From: Aliidongia sp035943795
Lineage (GTDB): Bacteria > Pseudomonadota > Alphaproteobacteria > ATCC43930 > CGMCC-115725
DNA length: 64,000 nt
Direction of reading: 5' to 3'
Assembly: GCF_035943795.1 (NCBI RefSeq)
Contig: NZ_DASZBY010000053.1
Coordinates: 1-64,000, forward strand
The notes under the pieces were generated by a model. It was not told where the DNA came from, made no database searches, and saw nothing but the letters and a program-made list of their open reading frames with translations. Of this stretch, positions 52,318 to 62,700 are shown in pieces; the first letter of the stretch is position 1, and each line of letters starts with the position of its first letter. Made by a program: the position numbers and the translations under genes.

Positions 52318-54852
52318 ATGACGCAAAGTTTTATCTTCGGGCCCTTCGTCCTTATTCCTGAACAACGGCAGCTGATGCGCGACGATCAGGCAATAGCGCT
52401 CGGCAAGCGTGTATTTGATCTGCTGACCGCACTCGTCAAAGGTCGGGAGTTGACGTGCGATGCACTGAAGCACCTGGTTTGGCCGGAATTGCCGATGATC
52501 GGTGACCATAACCTGGCCGTGGCGCTGTCGTCACTCCGGGGAATCCTGGACGACAGGAGCCGACCACCGCGTTTCATCGCGACACTCCCCGGGCGGCGGT
52601 ATCGATTCATCGCTCCGGTAACGATGGTCGAAACCCAACCGAAAACCCCGGCCGTCGTGCCGTCCCGACCGAAGAGCGCCCATAATCTCCCGGTGAAAAT
52701 CACCCGGCTGATCGGCCGCGAGGCCGATACTGCGGCCGTCGCCACCGTGGTAAGCAGCCATCGTGCCGTTACGTTGGTCGGAACGGGGGGCATCGGAAAA
52801 ACCCGCCTCGCGCTCGCCGTTGCGGAGGCAGTCTCGCCGCAATTTCACGATGGCGTATGGCTCGTCGAGCTCGCTTCGCTGTCGTCTGGCGAGCGAATTC
52901 CCGGCCTGATCGCCTCGGTTCTGGGCATGGCGGCGGAAGGCGACCCCTTGTCGAGCGTCATCAAGAGCTTGCGAGAGCAGAATTTATTGCTGGTTCTGGA
53001 CAATTGCGAGCACCTGATCTCGGACGTCGCCGCCGCCGCCGAAGCGATTCTCCACGGCGCGCCCGGCGTACGGGTCCTCGCGACCAGCAAGGAGCCCTTG
53101 GGCATTGCCGGAGAACATCTCTACTGGCTTTCCGTGCTCGCCTCCCCCGAAATCGGTGACGAACTCTCGGCCGCCGAAGCCTTGAAGTATCCCGCGGTCG
53201 AACTCCTGGCCGATCGCGTCGAGGGAGCGCTCGGAACCTATACGCTCAAGGATTGCGACGCTTCGACGTTCGCTCAAATCTGCCGACGTCTCGACGGCAT
53301 TCCCCTTGCCCTCGAACTTGTCGCGAGCCGCTTCCGGACGATGGGGTTGAACGAGATCGCAGGTCATCTCGACGATCGTTTCACGCTCCTGACCAAAGGG
53401 TTCAGAACCGCCTTGCCGCGCCAGATGACCCTCGAAGCGACCATGGACTGGAGCTACAACTCCGTTTCCGAACCCGGACGGGTGCTTTTACGCCGGCTGT
53501 CGATCTTCATCGGCGAATGGACGGCCGCTGCCGCGCGTTTCGTCACGGCAGACGATCTGCTTCCGGAATCCGGCATAGACGACCTGCTGCTGCTGCTCAC
53601 GGACAAGTCGTTGATCGTCGTCGATCAAACCCACTCCGAGCCCCGCTATCATCTGCTGGAGACGATGAGGTACTACGCCGAGCGGATGGCCATCGGGTCC
53701 GACGAGTTCGATTGTCGACCCCGCCTCGCCCGATGGCTCCTCGACCGCTTCCGGACGGCGGAGGTCGAACGCGAGGTGACATCCGACGAAAGATGGCTCG
53801 CTCGATATGCACCCGACATTGCGAACATACAGACGGCGCTCAAATGGGCCTTCGATGCCGGCGGAGATCCATCGCTCGGCGCGACGCTTCTCGCCTATTC
53901 GGGCATGATCTGGTCGATGGCGGGCTGTTACGTCGACGAAGGCCGATGGCTGTCGATTGCCGAGGCGAAGCTCCCTGCGATGCCCCCAGAAGTCGCGGCC
54001 CGCATCGGGCGCATGCGTCTGCTGAAGGTGCCATATGACGACCCCTCGATCTGGCCGACGGCTCAGACCGTCTTGCGCTTGGCAAAATCGACGGGAGACG
54101 AGTATCTCCTGAGCAGAGTCATCATCGCGAGCGTACCATTTGCTCTCGCATCGAATAATCTTCAGGAAGCCGAAGCGTTGCTTCGTGAAGCGTCCCTCCT
54201 GATCGACGCGTCGATATCGACCCGCACTCTTGCGCTCTGGCATCTGCATATGGCGCGGACAGCCCGGTCGCTGGGACAGGTTTCTCGCGTTGAAGTCCAT
54301 TTCGAGCAGGCCATCGAGATCGGCCTCAAGGTCGGTGCGACGAAGCTGGTCGCGAGCGCCTATCACGAGCTGCTGTTCCGCCGCGATCAAATCGATGAGG
54401 GGATCGCGATCTTTCGTCAAATGATCGACAGGGCCAATGGACAGCCGGGCCAACGCAGCTTGCGTGCCTACCTGCTGGGCCTGTTGAGCGGCTATTTGAT
54501 CATGAAGGGCGATTGGGAGCCGGCGTTCGACAGCGGCCTTCGCTCGCTGAGGATGTGGCGGCAGATCGGCCATCCCGTCGCCTTCCTTCCCCTTTTGGAT
54601 CGCCTTGCCGCGATCGCTGCCGCCTCGGGTCGCTCGGAACAAGCGGCGAGGCTGCTCGGATACTGCGACGCGGGTTACGCCTCCAGGGGTGTTCCGCGCC
54701 GACCCGCGCTCGAAGTCATCAGCGACACGACGCGTGCCAGGCTCGGGCGACGGATCTCGAACGAGAGACTGGCCATCTTGCTGGCCGAAGGGGCTGCCTT
54801 GAGCGAAGATCAGGCGGTCGATAGTGCCCTGGCAACCCCGGCCATTGCATAA
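52318..54852 (+). CDS. Winged-helix / AAA-NB-ARC ATPase / TPR regulator, second copy
   Basis: 844 residues with the same plan as the protein at 4993-7668. Winged helix at 1-105 (FGPFVLIPEQRQLMRDDQAI, KRVFDLLTALVKGRELT, LPGRRYRFIAPV), P-loop GTGGIGKT at 155-162, Walker B LLLVLDNCEHLI near 223-234, and a long helical-repeat C-terminal half. MTLEATMDWSYNSVSEPGRVLLRRLSIF matches the corresponding LRAMIDWSYDLLSEPERTLLRRLSLF of the first copy, so they are paralogues. Overall GC is somewhat lower than in the first copy. Target genes and trigger are unknown. Confidence 0.85.
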   Translation: MTQSFIFGPFVLIPEQRQLMRDDQAIALGKRVFDLLTALVKGRELTCDALKHLVWPELPMIGDHNLAVALSSLRGILDDRSRPPRFIATLPGRRYRFIAPVTMVETQPKTPAVVPSRPKSAHNLPVKITRLIGREADTAAVATVVSSHRAVTLVGTGGIGKTRLALAVAEAVSPQFHDGVWLVELASLSSGERIPGLIASVLGMAAEGDPLSSVIKSLREQNLLLVLDNCEHLISDVAAAAEAILHGAPGVRVLATSKEPLGIAGEHLYWLSVLASPEIGDELSAAEALKYPAVELLADRVEGALGTYTLKDCDASTFAQICRRLDGIPLALELVASRFRTMGLNEIAGHLDDRFTLLTKGFRTALPRQMTLEATMDWSYNSVSEPGRVLLRRLSIFIGEWTAAAARFVTADDLLPESGIDDLLLLLTDKSLIVVDQTHSEPRYHLLETMRYYAERMAIGSDEFDCRPRLARWLLDRFRTAEVEREVTSDERWLARYAPDIANIQTALKWAFDAGGDPSLGATLLAYSGMIWSMAGCYVDEGRWLSIAEAKLPAMPPEVAARIGRMRLLKVPYDDPSIWPTAQTVLRLAKSTGDEYLLSRVIIASVPFALASNNLQEAEALLREASLLIDASISTRTLALWHLHMARTARSLGQVSRVEVHFEQAIEIGLKVGATKLVASAYHELLFRRDQIDEGIAIFRQMIDRANGQPGQRSLRAYLLGLLSGYLIMKGDWEPAFDSGLRSLRMWRQIGHPVAFLPLLDRLAAIAAASGRSEQAARLLGYCDAGYASRGVPRRPALEVISDTTRARLGRRISNERLAILLAEGAALSEDQAVDSALATPAIA

Positions 54853-54932
54853 GGGAAAGAGCGGCACCACGGGCGCCCGGCGCCGCCCACGGCTGCGAAG
54901 GGTCTCTCAGCCAGACGGGCTCGATCGAGCTT

Positions 54933-55904
54933 CTAAACGGTCCGGATGACCGGCGCCTTTGCTTTGAGGCCGGCCGACGCAAATTGACGCAGATTGGCCG
55001 GAGCGTCCGAGACATCAGCCGGCCTCACCTCGGCCAACAGCCAGTCGCGTAGCTTCGACACGTTTGCATTTCGTTCGATGGTCGCCCCTCGGACAAGATA
55101 CACCGCCTTCTTGCACGGCACGCTGTAACGGAACGGCGTAACCAGCAGTCCTTCGGCAATCTCGTCGGCGACGAGCGAGCGGCGCACGAGTGCGACGCCG
55201 ATCCGATGCAGGGCGGCGTCGACCAGCAACGACGCCGTATAAAAGCCGATCGGATTGGAAAGACGGTTGGCATCGATGCCAACCTTCCTGATCCAGGCGC
55301 CGCAATCGGTGCCGCCGGTATGGAGCGCGTCCTGACCGCCCTCATGGAGCAGTCGGCCGCGAAGCAGATCGACAGGGTGATGCAGGCGGAATTTTGCCTG
55401 ATAGTCGGGCCGGCATACGGCGATCAACTCGTCGTCGATGAGCTTGATTGCTCCGGGCTCCTCCCGCTCCGCCAGCTGAATGGACAGGTCGGTGTTGTCA
55501 TAGGGGCCGAGATCGTTTTCATCGGGGATGATCAATTTCACCTCGACCGTTCCCAAGTCCGCCGTCAGGCGATTGAACCTTGGAAGCAGCCAATGCTGCG
55601 CGAAGGCATTGAATACGGTCAGACGTACCGCCGAAATCGGGCTCTGGGCGCTTCTCGCCGCATCTATCAGGCTGCCGATGATTTCCTGCACGATCGTCTG
55701 ATAGCGCGCACCCGCAGCGGACAACCGGACCTGGCCGTTTTCGCGCAGGAAAAGCGGAAAACCCAAATGCTCTTCCAGGCCTTTCAATCGAATACTGGCC
55801 GCTGCTTGGGTGATGCCGACCTCGTCCGCCGCGCGTGTAATGCTTTTCAGCCGGGCGGCGGCTTCGAAAGCGATGAGTGATCCTATCGAGGGTAGGCGTT
55901 TGTT
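54933..55904 (-). CDS. LysR family transcriptional regulator (GcvA-like)
   Basis: 323 residues from the GTG at 55904 (VNKRLPSIGSLIAFEAAARL), which fits the usual MNRRLPSL.. start of GcvA-like regulators; the ATG at 55937 adds 11 residues. Helix-turn-helix in KSITRAADEVGITQAAASIRLKGLE and the effector domain with HWLLPRFNRLTADLGTVEVKLI and DLSIQLAEREEPGAIKLIDDELIAVCRPDY. It converges with the large regulator and is divergent, across ~880 bases, from the giant gene. Confidence 0.88.
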   Translation of the reverse strand, partial: NKRLPSIGSLIAFEAAARLKSITRAADEVGITQAAASIRLKGLEEHLGFPLFLRENGQVRLSAAGARYQTIVQEIIGSLIDAARSAQSPISAVRLTVFNAFAQHWLLPRFNRLTADLGTVEVKLIIPDENDLGPYDNTDLSIQLAEREEPGAIKLIDDELIAVCRPDYQAKFRLHHPVDLLRGRLLHEGGQDALHTGGTDCGAWIRKVGIDANRLSNPIGFYTASLLVDAALHRIGVALVRRSLVADEIAEGLLVTPFRYSVPCKKAVYLVRGATIERNANVSKLRDWLLAEVRPADVSDAPANLRQFASAGLKAKAPVIRTV

Positions 55905-56788
55905 CACGATCGACCCTCCACGTATTTCGAAGCTCACCCGGCCAGCAAAAATTACGCACTCCTGGGCGGAATGCCGATGTGAACGATCGGAGTGTCTCGA
56001 TGAGAATTTGGTAACGTCGACACTACAGCGCGCGGAAGTTGGAAATCATCTTTCGCGTAGTATGGTAAAGATCTTCACATCTCCAAAATAACGTTCGCAT
56101 TTAATTTCGTTATTAGATCATCACTCCTCCAGTCAAATCGGCTAAAATCCTCTCAATGAAACGAGCGATGCAAATTGATCCGTTTTTATTTTGCTGCCGA
56201 GAGGGCGATCTCGCCAGATCGACGCCGGTGAACGGGATGGAGAACTCATCCTGATCGATCCCAGGGGCCAGTGATGACGCCGGCGATCAAAGCCTGGGAA
56301 GTTTACATCGTCGCTCGATGACGCCCGGCTGAAATGTAGGAAATGAAATGCCGCAGATATCCGCGGGTCCAATCCGGGAATGCCCGCCGCTCTCGCCTTT
56401 CAGGCGCAGGCGCTACAGGCCCGTATGTGGGATCGGACCCAATCTATTCTGCAATTCACGGTCATCGCGCCAATTCTCTCCAGAATTTCTGATGACCTAG
56501 GCGCCTGCACCAAGAACTGCCGCAAATTTCTCAGAATCTTCATCAAAATTTTTGAATTGCCGCGCTTCCGGCTCCAGCCCCAGACTTCACGAAGCGGAAG
56601 GCCTTCCAGCCTTTCCCTATGAAAATCACGAGGCAATGGGCGTGTCGCTGATCAGCAACATGCATGCGACGGCGCATGCGTGGGCGATCCGGAAAGCCGT
56701 CTCCGAAAAGTGAATTTCTTGCATGACCCGCGGACGCAGATCGGCGGGAAGACCAAGACGGACGGTCGACGTAGTAAGGAGAAATGTC
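55905..56788. promoter_or_regulatory. Long AT-richer leader region of the giant gene
   Basis: 884 bases with no convincing gene and visibly lower GC than the window at large. Marks seen: a 7-bp dyad AATAACG...CGTTATT at 56087-56114, and a strong hairpin GCATGCG-ACGG-CGCATGC at 56662-56679 (extendable by two weaker pairs), 110 bases before the GTG. AAGGAG at 56776-56781 is the ribosome binding site of the giant gene. Length and composition suggest an acquired or heavily regulated 5' region. Confidence 0.5.
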
Positions 56789-59700
56789 GTGAGGATCGCG
56801 TTAGGAGGAACGTACTGGCAGACGACGGTAGTATCCCCTCCCCCGCCGCCGCCGCCCCCACCGGCGGCCGAGGTCAGCGCCGCCTATTCCACGATTGCAA
56901 AAGGCTTGAGCAGCGGCAAGACGATGCAGCAGGCGATCGCCGACGCGTCGGCCAATACCACGCTCAGCGCGCAGGCGATCGCTGAGGCCGCGTTGCTGAT
57001 CCAGGTTCAGCGCAATGCGCAGATCCCGCCAGCCGCAGGGGCCTCGCCTTCCGATCCCTTCGAGCAGGCCGCCACCCAGCTGGGCAACCTCACCGGGCCT
57101 GGCGGCGAGACGGTGATCAGTCCGTATGTGCTGAGCAATGCCAAGAACGCGATGGAAGGCGGCACGGTCTCGGCATCGCCGGGTCTGACCATGTCCAGCT
57201 ACAACGCGCCCGGTTGCAGCGCGAATAGTGCGGTGCCGGATGTGGTCCCCGCGCTGCCTCCGGGACAATCGTCGCCCACGGTCAGCCAGGCCCTGGCTCA
57301 GATCCAGCAATATGAAAATGAGGGCATGTCCTTCCAGGAGGCCTTGGGGGCTGCGCGCGTGCAGTTCGGCGGAAGCGTTGCCAATGAGGTGACCCTTGCC
57401 GAGGCCTCGTTGGCCAACCATGCGCCGGGACAAGTCGATGCCTATGCGAATGACCCGAGCGGCAGCGATCCGATCCAGCTGGCTTCCAAGCAGATCTCAT
57501 CGCTTAACTTGTTCAACCAATCGGTCCTGGATACGGCGACCAAGAACATGACGGCGACACTGCCCACGACGCCCGTGGACAGCACCGCCGCGCAAGCGGC
57601 CGGCGCCAAATTGGCCAAGGACCAGGCCAACAACGCGAGCCCCGCCACCATCGCGGCCGACATGGCGGCCTATCGCCAGGCGCTCATCCCGGAACTGGAT
57701 GCGATCACCGGCAAGACCGGCACCGCCTGGATGGGTCCGGATGACCTCGACAACGATCCGACATCGCTCGATGCCTGGCTCAAGGGCACGGTCGCGGTGA
57801 CGCAGCAGAATCTGTTGGGATTGGGCCAGGCGGCCTATGGCACGGCGCCCAACTCGACGGAAAACCAGGCACTCGACACGGGCTGCCAGGACATCGACGC
57901 TGCCTTCAACGACATTCAGACGTTGATCGATGTCGGCGGTACGAAAGGCAATGCCGCGCAAGCCCAGCAGCTGACCGGCGATCTGCTGGGGCAGGGATTG
58001 ATCGACAAGAACGGTAATCCGGTCGCGAACAGCACCAGCAATCCCACTTCCGAGCTCGAATACGACGACATCATGAATGATCCGTCGATCCAGCAGCTGA
58101 AGAGCACCGCCCAGAGCGACATCATCGCCGCCGCCGACCCGACCCAATGCGTGGGCCAGTCGGGAGCCGAGAGTGCCTTGCTGAAAACCTCGCGCGTCCT
58201 CGGTACCTATCAGGGTTCGGTATTCTATTCGTCCCTCCTGGCCGGGACCATAGGGTCGGCACCGGTCCAGCAGCTCTTCAAGGACCTGGACGACGTGGGC
58301 GGAAGTACCGGCCCCGACGTTCTGCACAATCAAACTGCGGTGATGAAGGCCGTCAACGATCCGGCGGACCTGGATCTGAGCAACGCGCTCTACAATACGG
58401 ACTATAAGACGTCCGTCGAAAATGCCGTCAAAAACGACACCTGGACGACGCCCGACGGCAGCATCTTGTCATTGGGAACGGCGCAGCAGGCCCCGGAATA
58501 TTACGCCGACGTCTCGAACCTGTATGACTCGCTCGGCGGGGGCAGCACGTCGGATGGCAAGAGCTTGCGCACGATCGTCACCAATCGCATGAACAGCGAT
58601 AATTTCGTCGGGAACAGCTATTACGGCTCGCTGACGCCGAACGGCAAGAACGAAACCATCAAGAGCTTCTTCCTCGGTTCGATCAACGGCCAGAATGGCA
58701 ATCCCGACGGCGACCCCCAATTGTACGTGGACATCGCCGACACGGACAAGAACAGCAATACGGTCAGCTTCATCAAAGCCGAGTTGCCAGGCAAGCTGAG
58801 TGCGACATCGGCGGCCAATGCCGTGCCGGCCTATCAGCAACCGGGCGTCGCCGTATTGCCGAGCGGCCCGATCACGATCACCTCGCGCGCAGACCTCAGC
58901 AACGTGCTGGGCGTCGCCTACAATCTGACGCCCACCGCCAATCCGGCGGCGGACGGATCGCAATACAACGGCAACTCCATCGTCTACGGCAGCACGACCC
59001 TGACCGATCTGGTGAACGCGACGCTCGCCTCGCAGAACCAGACCGACGTCAGCGCGCTCGACCCCATCATCCTGACGCTGGTTGCGACGCAATACTGGAG
59101 CCAGGGCGAGGATCCCAATAAAGCGACGCCACAATGTCTGTGGCTGGAAGAGACCGTCGGCGACGCCGGACACAGCTATCTGGGGCCCGGCGGCGCGCCG
59201 GCGCAATCCACCTACCAGGACTGGCAGAAGAACAACGGCCTCGGGCCGGGCACTCTTCAGTCGCAGGAGCGCGTCGTCACGAACGCTGCCGGCCAGCAGC
59301 TGGTCAATTGGAACCAGACCAACATCACGGCGCCCGAAAGCTGGGAAGAAAAGGCGCTGCATGTCACCGAGGTGGTCGCCACGGTCGCCGCCGTCGCCGT
59401 GACGACCTTCGTGGCGCCGGAGGCCGAAGGGCTGCTGTTGCCGATGCTCTACGACGCGGCCCAGGCCTATTTCACGGTGACGAGCATCTCAGGTGCCGTC
59501 CAGGCCGCCAAGAACATCGCGAAGAATCCGACCTCGTGGCGGACCTGGGTCGGCAACGGCTTCACCATCGCGGCGGACGTGTTCATGGGGTCGACCGGCA
59601 TCGGCCACTTCGGCCTGACCCGGGTTCCGGCGCTGCTCGGACGCGGCCTCGAGGTCGGCCAAGCTGTGGACCAAGGCCTCGACGTCACGCGCGGTGGCCG

Positions 59701-62700
59701 CGTCCTGGCGGCGCTGACCGACAACACGGCCGGCGCCAAGACCTATATGGCACTGGCGGGCGCGCCGGACGGCCTGATGACGGCCTTGAACGTCGCCCAT
59801 AAGGGCTCTGCCCTCACCAACGGCGTCCTGATGGGCGTGCAGGGCTTCCAGATCGGCGATGCGCTGGTCCATGGCCAATCGGTCTCGGCCAGCACGATCA
59901 TCCAGTTCGTCACCACGATCGGCATGGGGCAGTTCGGCAAGGTCTTCGGGATCGACCACATCACCAGCCTGCGCGGCGGCGACAAGACGGGCGAGGCGCC
60001 CGTCACCGTTCCGCCGGATACCGAGGCTGCCCCGGCGGACCTTACGGCCGGCGGGTTGCCGACCTCGATCACGGTCGACCAGATCGCCTCATGGGCTGTC
60101 AGCACGCCCGCGACCGGAGCCGATACTGGTTTCATCGTCGCCGGCGACGGGTCGGCGCGGCCGGTCGCGACGGGCGGCGGTCGTCCGGCGGCTGCGCCAA
60201 AACACCAAACCTCGTCCGCACCGACAGAAGGCCCTGCGACGACCGTCGATGAGACCACGCTCGCGACACCCTTGATCATATCCGCAACCGCGCTGACAGT
60301 GACGTCATCGGAGACCAATGCCGACGATGACCAGCCTTCGGCGCGCTCGGGTGGCAGGCGGCATCGTGCGGATGTCGGTTCGTTGGCAATGGATGAAAAT
60401 CATTCTGGCTCGAATCCAAACGGTATCGAGCATGTCGGCACCGAGCCTTCGAGCGAACCCCCGACAACACGCAAGTTGCTCCAGACGGTTGGCTCCGAAT
60501 CGCCGGTGCCCGAAGCCTGTCAGCGCCAAGGCTGCGGGGGACAAATCGAAGATGGCACCTGTACCCGGTGCGGTCTTGGGCCGGACCAAACGGATTTCTT
60601 TACACTCCGCAGTCTATCCGGCGAGCAGATTGCAGAACTTCCAGAGCTAACCCCCCAGGAGGCGCTTTTCGCGACAGACGTAAATAACGAAATTTTAGAG
60701 CGTTGGGGGGAGTATATAAATAATAATAAAAAAATCCCCATAGAAGATCTCGTCCATTACATCCCGGATGGGTCCGTCCGACTCGGCGTTATGGCGCGAT
60801 ATTTCCGGGGGATAGAGGGTGGCCCAAAGGTTCTGATTCGAAAATCGACTCTCAATCCAGACGAGCATTCCGATATCATGCGTAAGGCGTACAATGTTTC
60901 GCCTGATGAAACCATATTGGATATAGGAACAGCGAGAAGCACGCTGGCACACGAAATTCTGCACCACTACACCTCGACTTATTTCGACCAAGACGTTTCT
61001 AGCTTCATGCGCTCTTTTCAATATTCTGACGAAAAGCCGGTGAATTTGGCGGAGGGGATCACAGAGCTGCTTTCATGGCGCGGCTTCGGAAACCGTCCCG
61101 GTTTGCGCACCATTGAAGGTCACTACTCCTACGAAGACTATTTCCACCATAACGCTGTCGATGCCTTGATTCGAAGGTCACCAGTCGATGACGACGTCGT
61201 GGTATCCATGGCCTACAAGCCAGAGACTGCTGCGGCAGAGTTTCTGTTCAAGCTGGCCGGACGAAAAACCGTTTATGATGCCTACTTTGGAGGTAAGTCA
61301 GACGCCTTAGACATAGTCTATGACCTTACCGAAGGGCCCGTGACCAAGTTTTTCTCCATTTACAGTCGCCATGGAAACGTTCGTCTCGCCGAAACGGTCG
61401 CGTTGATGGACAATGCCCTGACGCCGTCGATCAGCGCCCCCACCCACACATTCGTGGCGACAGCGGCCCTCACCAAGCTGCCGAGCGACGGGACGCCTTT
61501 CAAGGCATATACTTGGCCGCTCGCCAACCGCGTGAAAATGGTGAGTCTGTCAGATTTGGGCTTTGCTGCGGAATCGAACGAGGGAAGGACAGACGCCTAC
61601 CTCACGGTAAGCCGGACACCCGGCTCACCGGAGAAATACGGAACACTGATCCCGGCCGCCCCGGAGACCGGCCTGCCCCTTGGATATTCCGCCGTTCATC
61701 CAATGACCGGCGCCCTCGCCGTCGGCATGACGAAGCGCGGGCTGCTCTGGCCGGGCCGAGGAGCGCAGGACCCGGCGGCCGTCGCGGCCGCCCATGGATC
61801 GCCGGCCAGTCATGCCGTCCGCAACACGATCGAGAACGGCACCAATCCTCTGCTCGTAAGCGCCGAACATTTCCAGGAGCTGACCGACGCCCCCGCCGCC
61901 GGCCCCGAGACATACGGGATGGGCGCCGATTATCTGGATCCGGCAACGGCCGATCGGCAATTGGCACCGAAGCAGCCGGCCGAAACGCGCGCGTTCGTCC
62001 AGCCGCCCAGCCCCGTCCGGCCCTCGCGTCTCGCCATCCGCGCCGTCGCCGGATTCGGTCCGACCGACGACACGATGGCTCCTGTAAGCCTCGTAGACGG
62101 CACATCCCGCCAAGGGCTCGCCTCTGGCGACGGGACGGAAACCCGCGCAGGCGAAGCTCCCGGAAACGCTCCGGCGCCATCCGGGCTGGTAAATGCAGAG
62201 GGAATTGGCCCCCTCGACACGATCGCGCGGGGCGTCAACTATAGCCGCGCGCTCGCAGAACTTCCATTGCAAGGCGTGGCGGATATTACTTTTGCGGATG
62301 ATTTGCTCAGGACGACACCTTACGAATTTCTTCTTGGCGACGATTTCGTGTACAAATGGGATAACTACAAGAATGCGATTGCGCTTCATTTTACCGATCC
62401 CACCGAGGTAACGCGGGAGCGCGCGCAGCAGATCTCGGACATTGTCGGCGTTTCGGTTCTGACACCCCGGATCGATGCACCAGCCGACTGGGAAGTCCTG
62501 ACGCCGAAGCCGATGACGGCGTCCTCGGGCGACAGGATGGTTTTCGACAAGCTCAGTAGAAGAGTCTTTTCCGTGGACGAGTCCGGGGCTCGAACCGGAA
62601 TCCAGCCGGAATATCACTTGGGACGGATGACCCGCGTCGGCGGTTTGGCCACCGCCTTCGAACTCGGCCCCAATCTGACCGTTGTCGTACAACGCAGCCT

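Noticed and set aside
56380..56636. Short frames on both strands in the leader of the giant gene
   Set aside because: About 80 codons each, overlapping one another on opposite strands, without ribosome binding sites or recognisable domains.
56785..56793. ATG at 56785 as start of the giant gene
   Set aside because: It is followed by TCG TGA; the overlapping GTG at 56789 opens the long frame and is correctly spaced from AAGGAG.
57497..58333. Long minus-strand open frames inside the giant gene (also 58469-59362 and 61625-63118)
   Set aside because: They are antisense shadows of a GC-biased coding frame: Arg/Gly/Ala-rich, no ribosome binding site and no family pattern.
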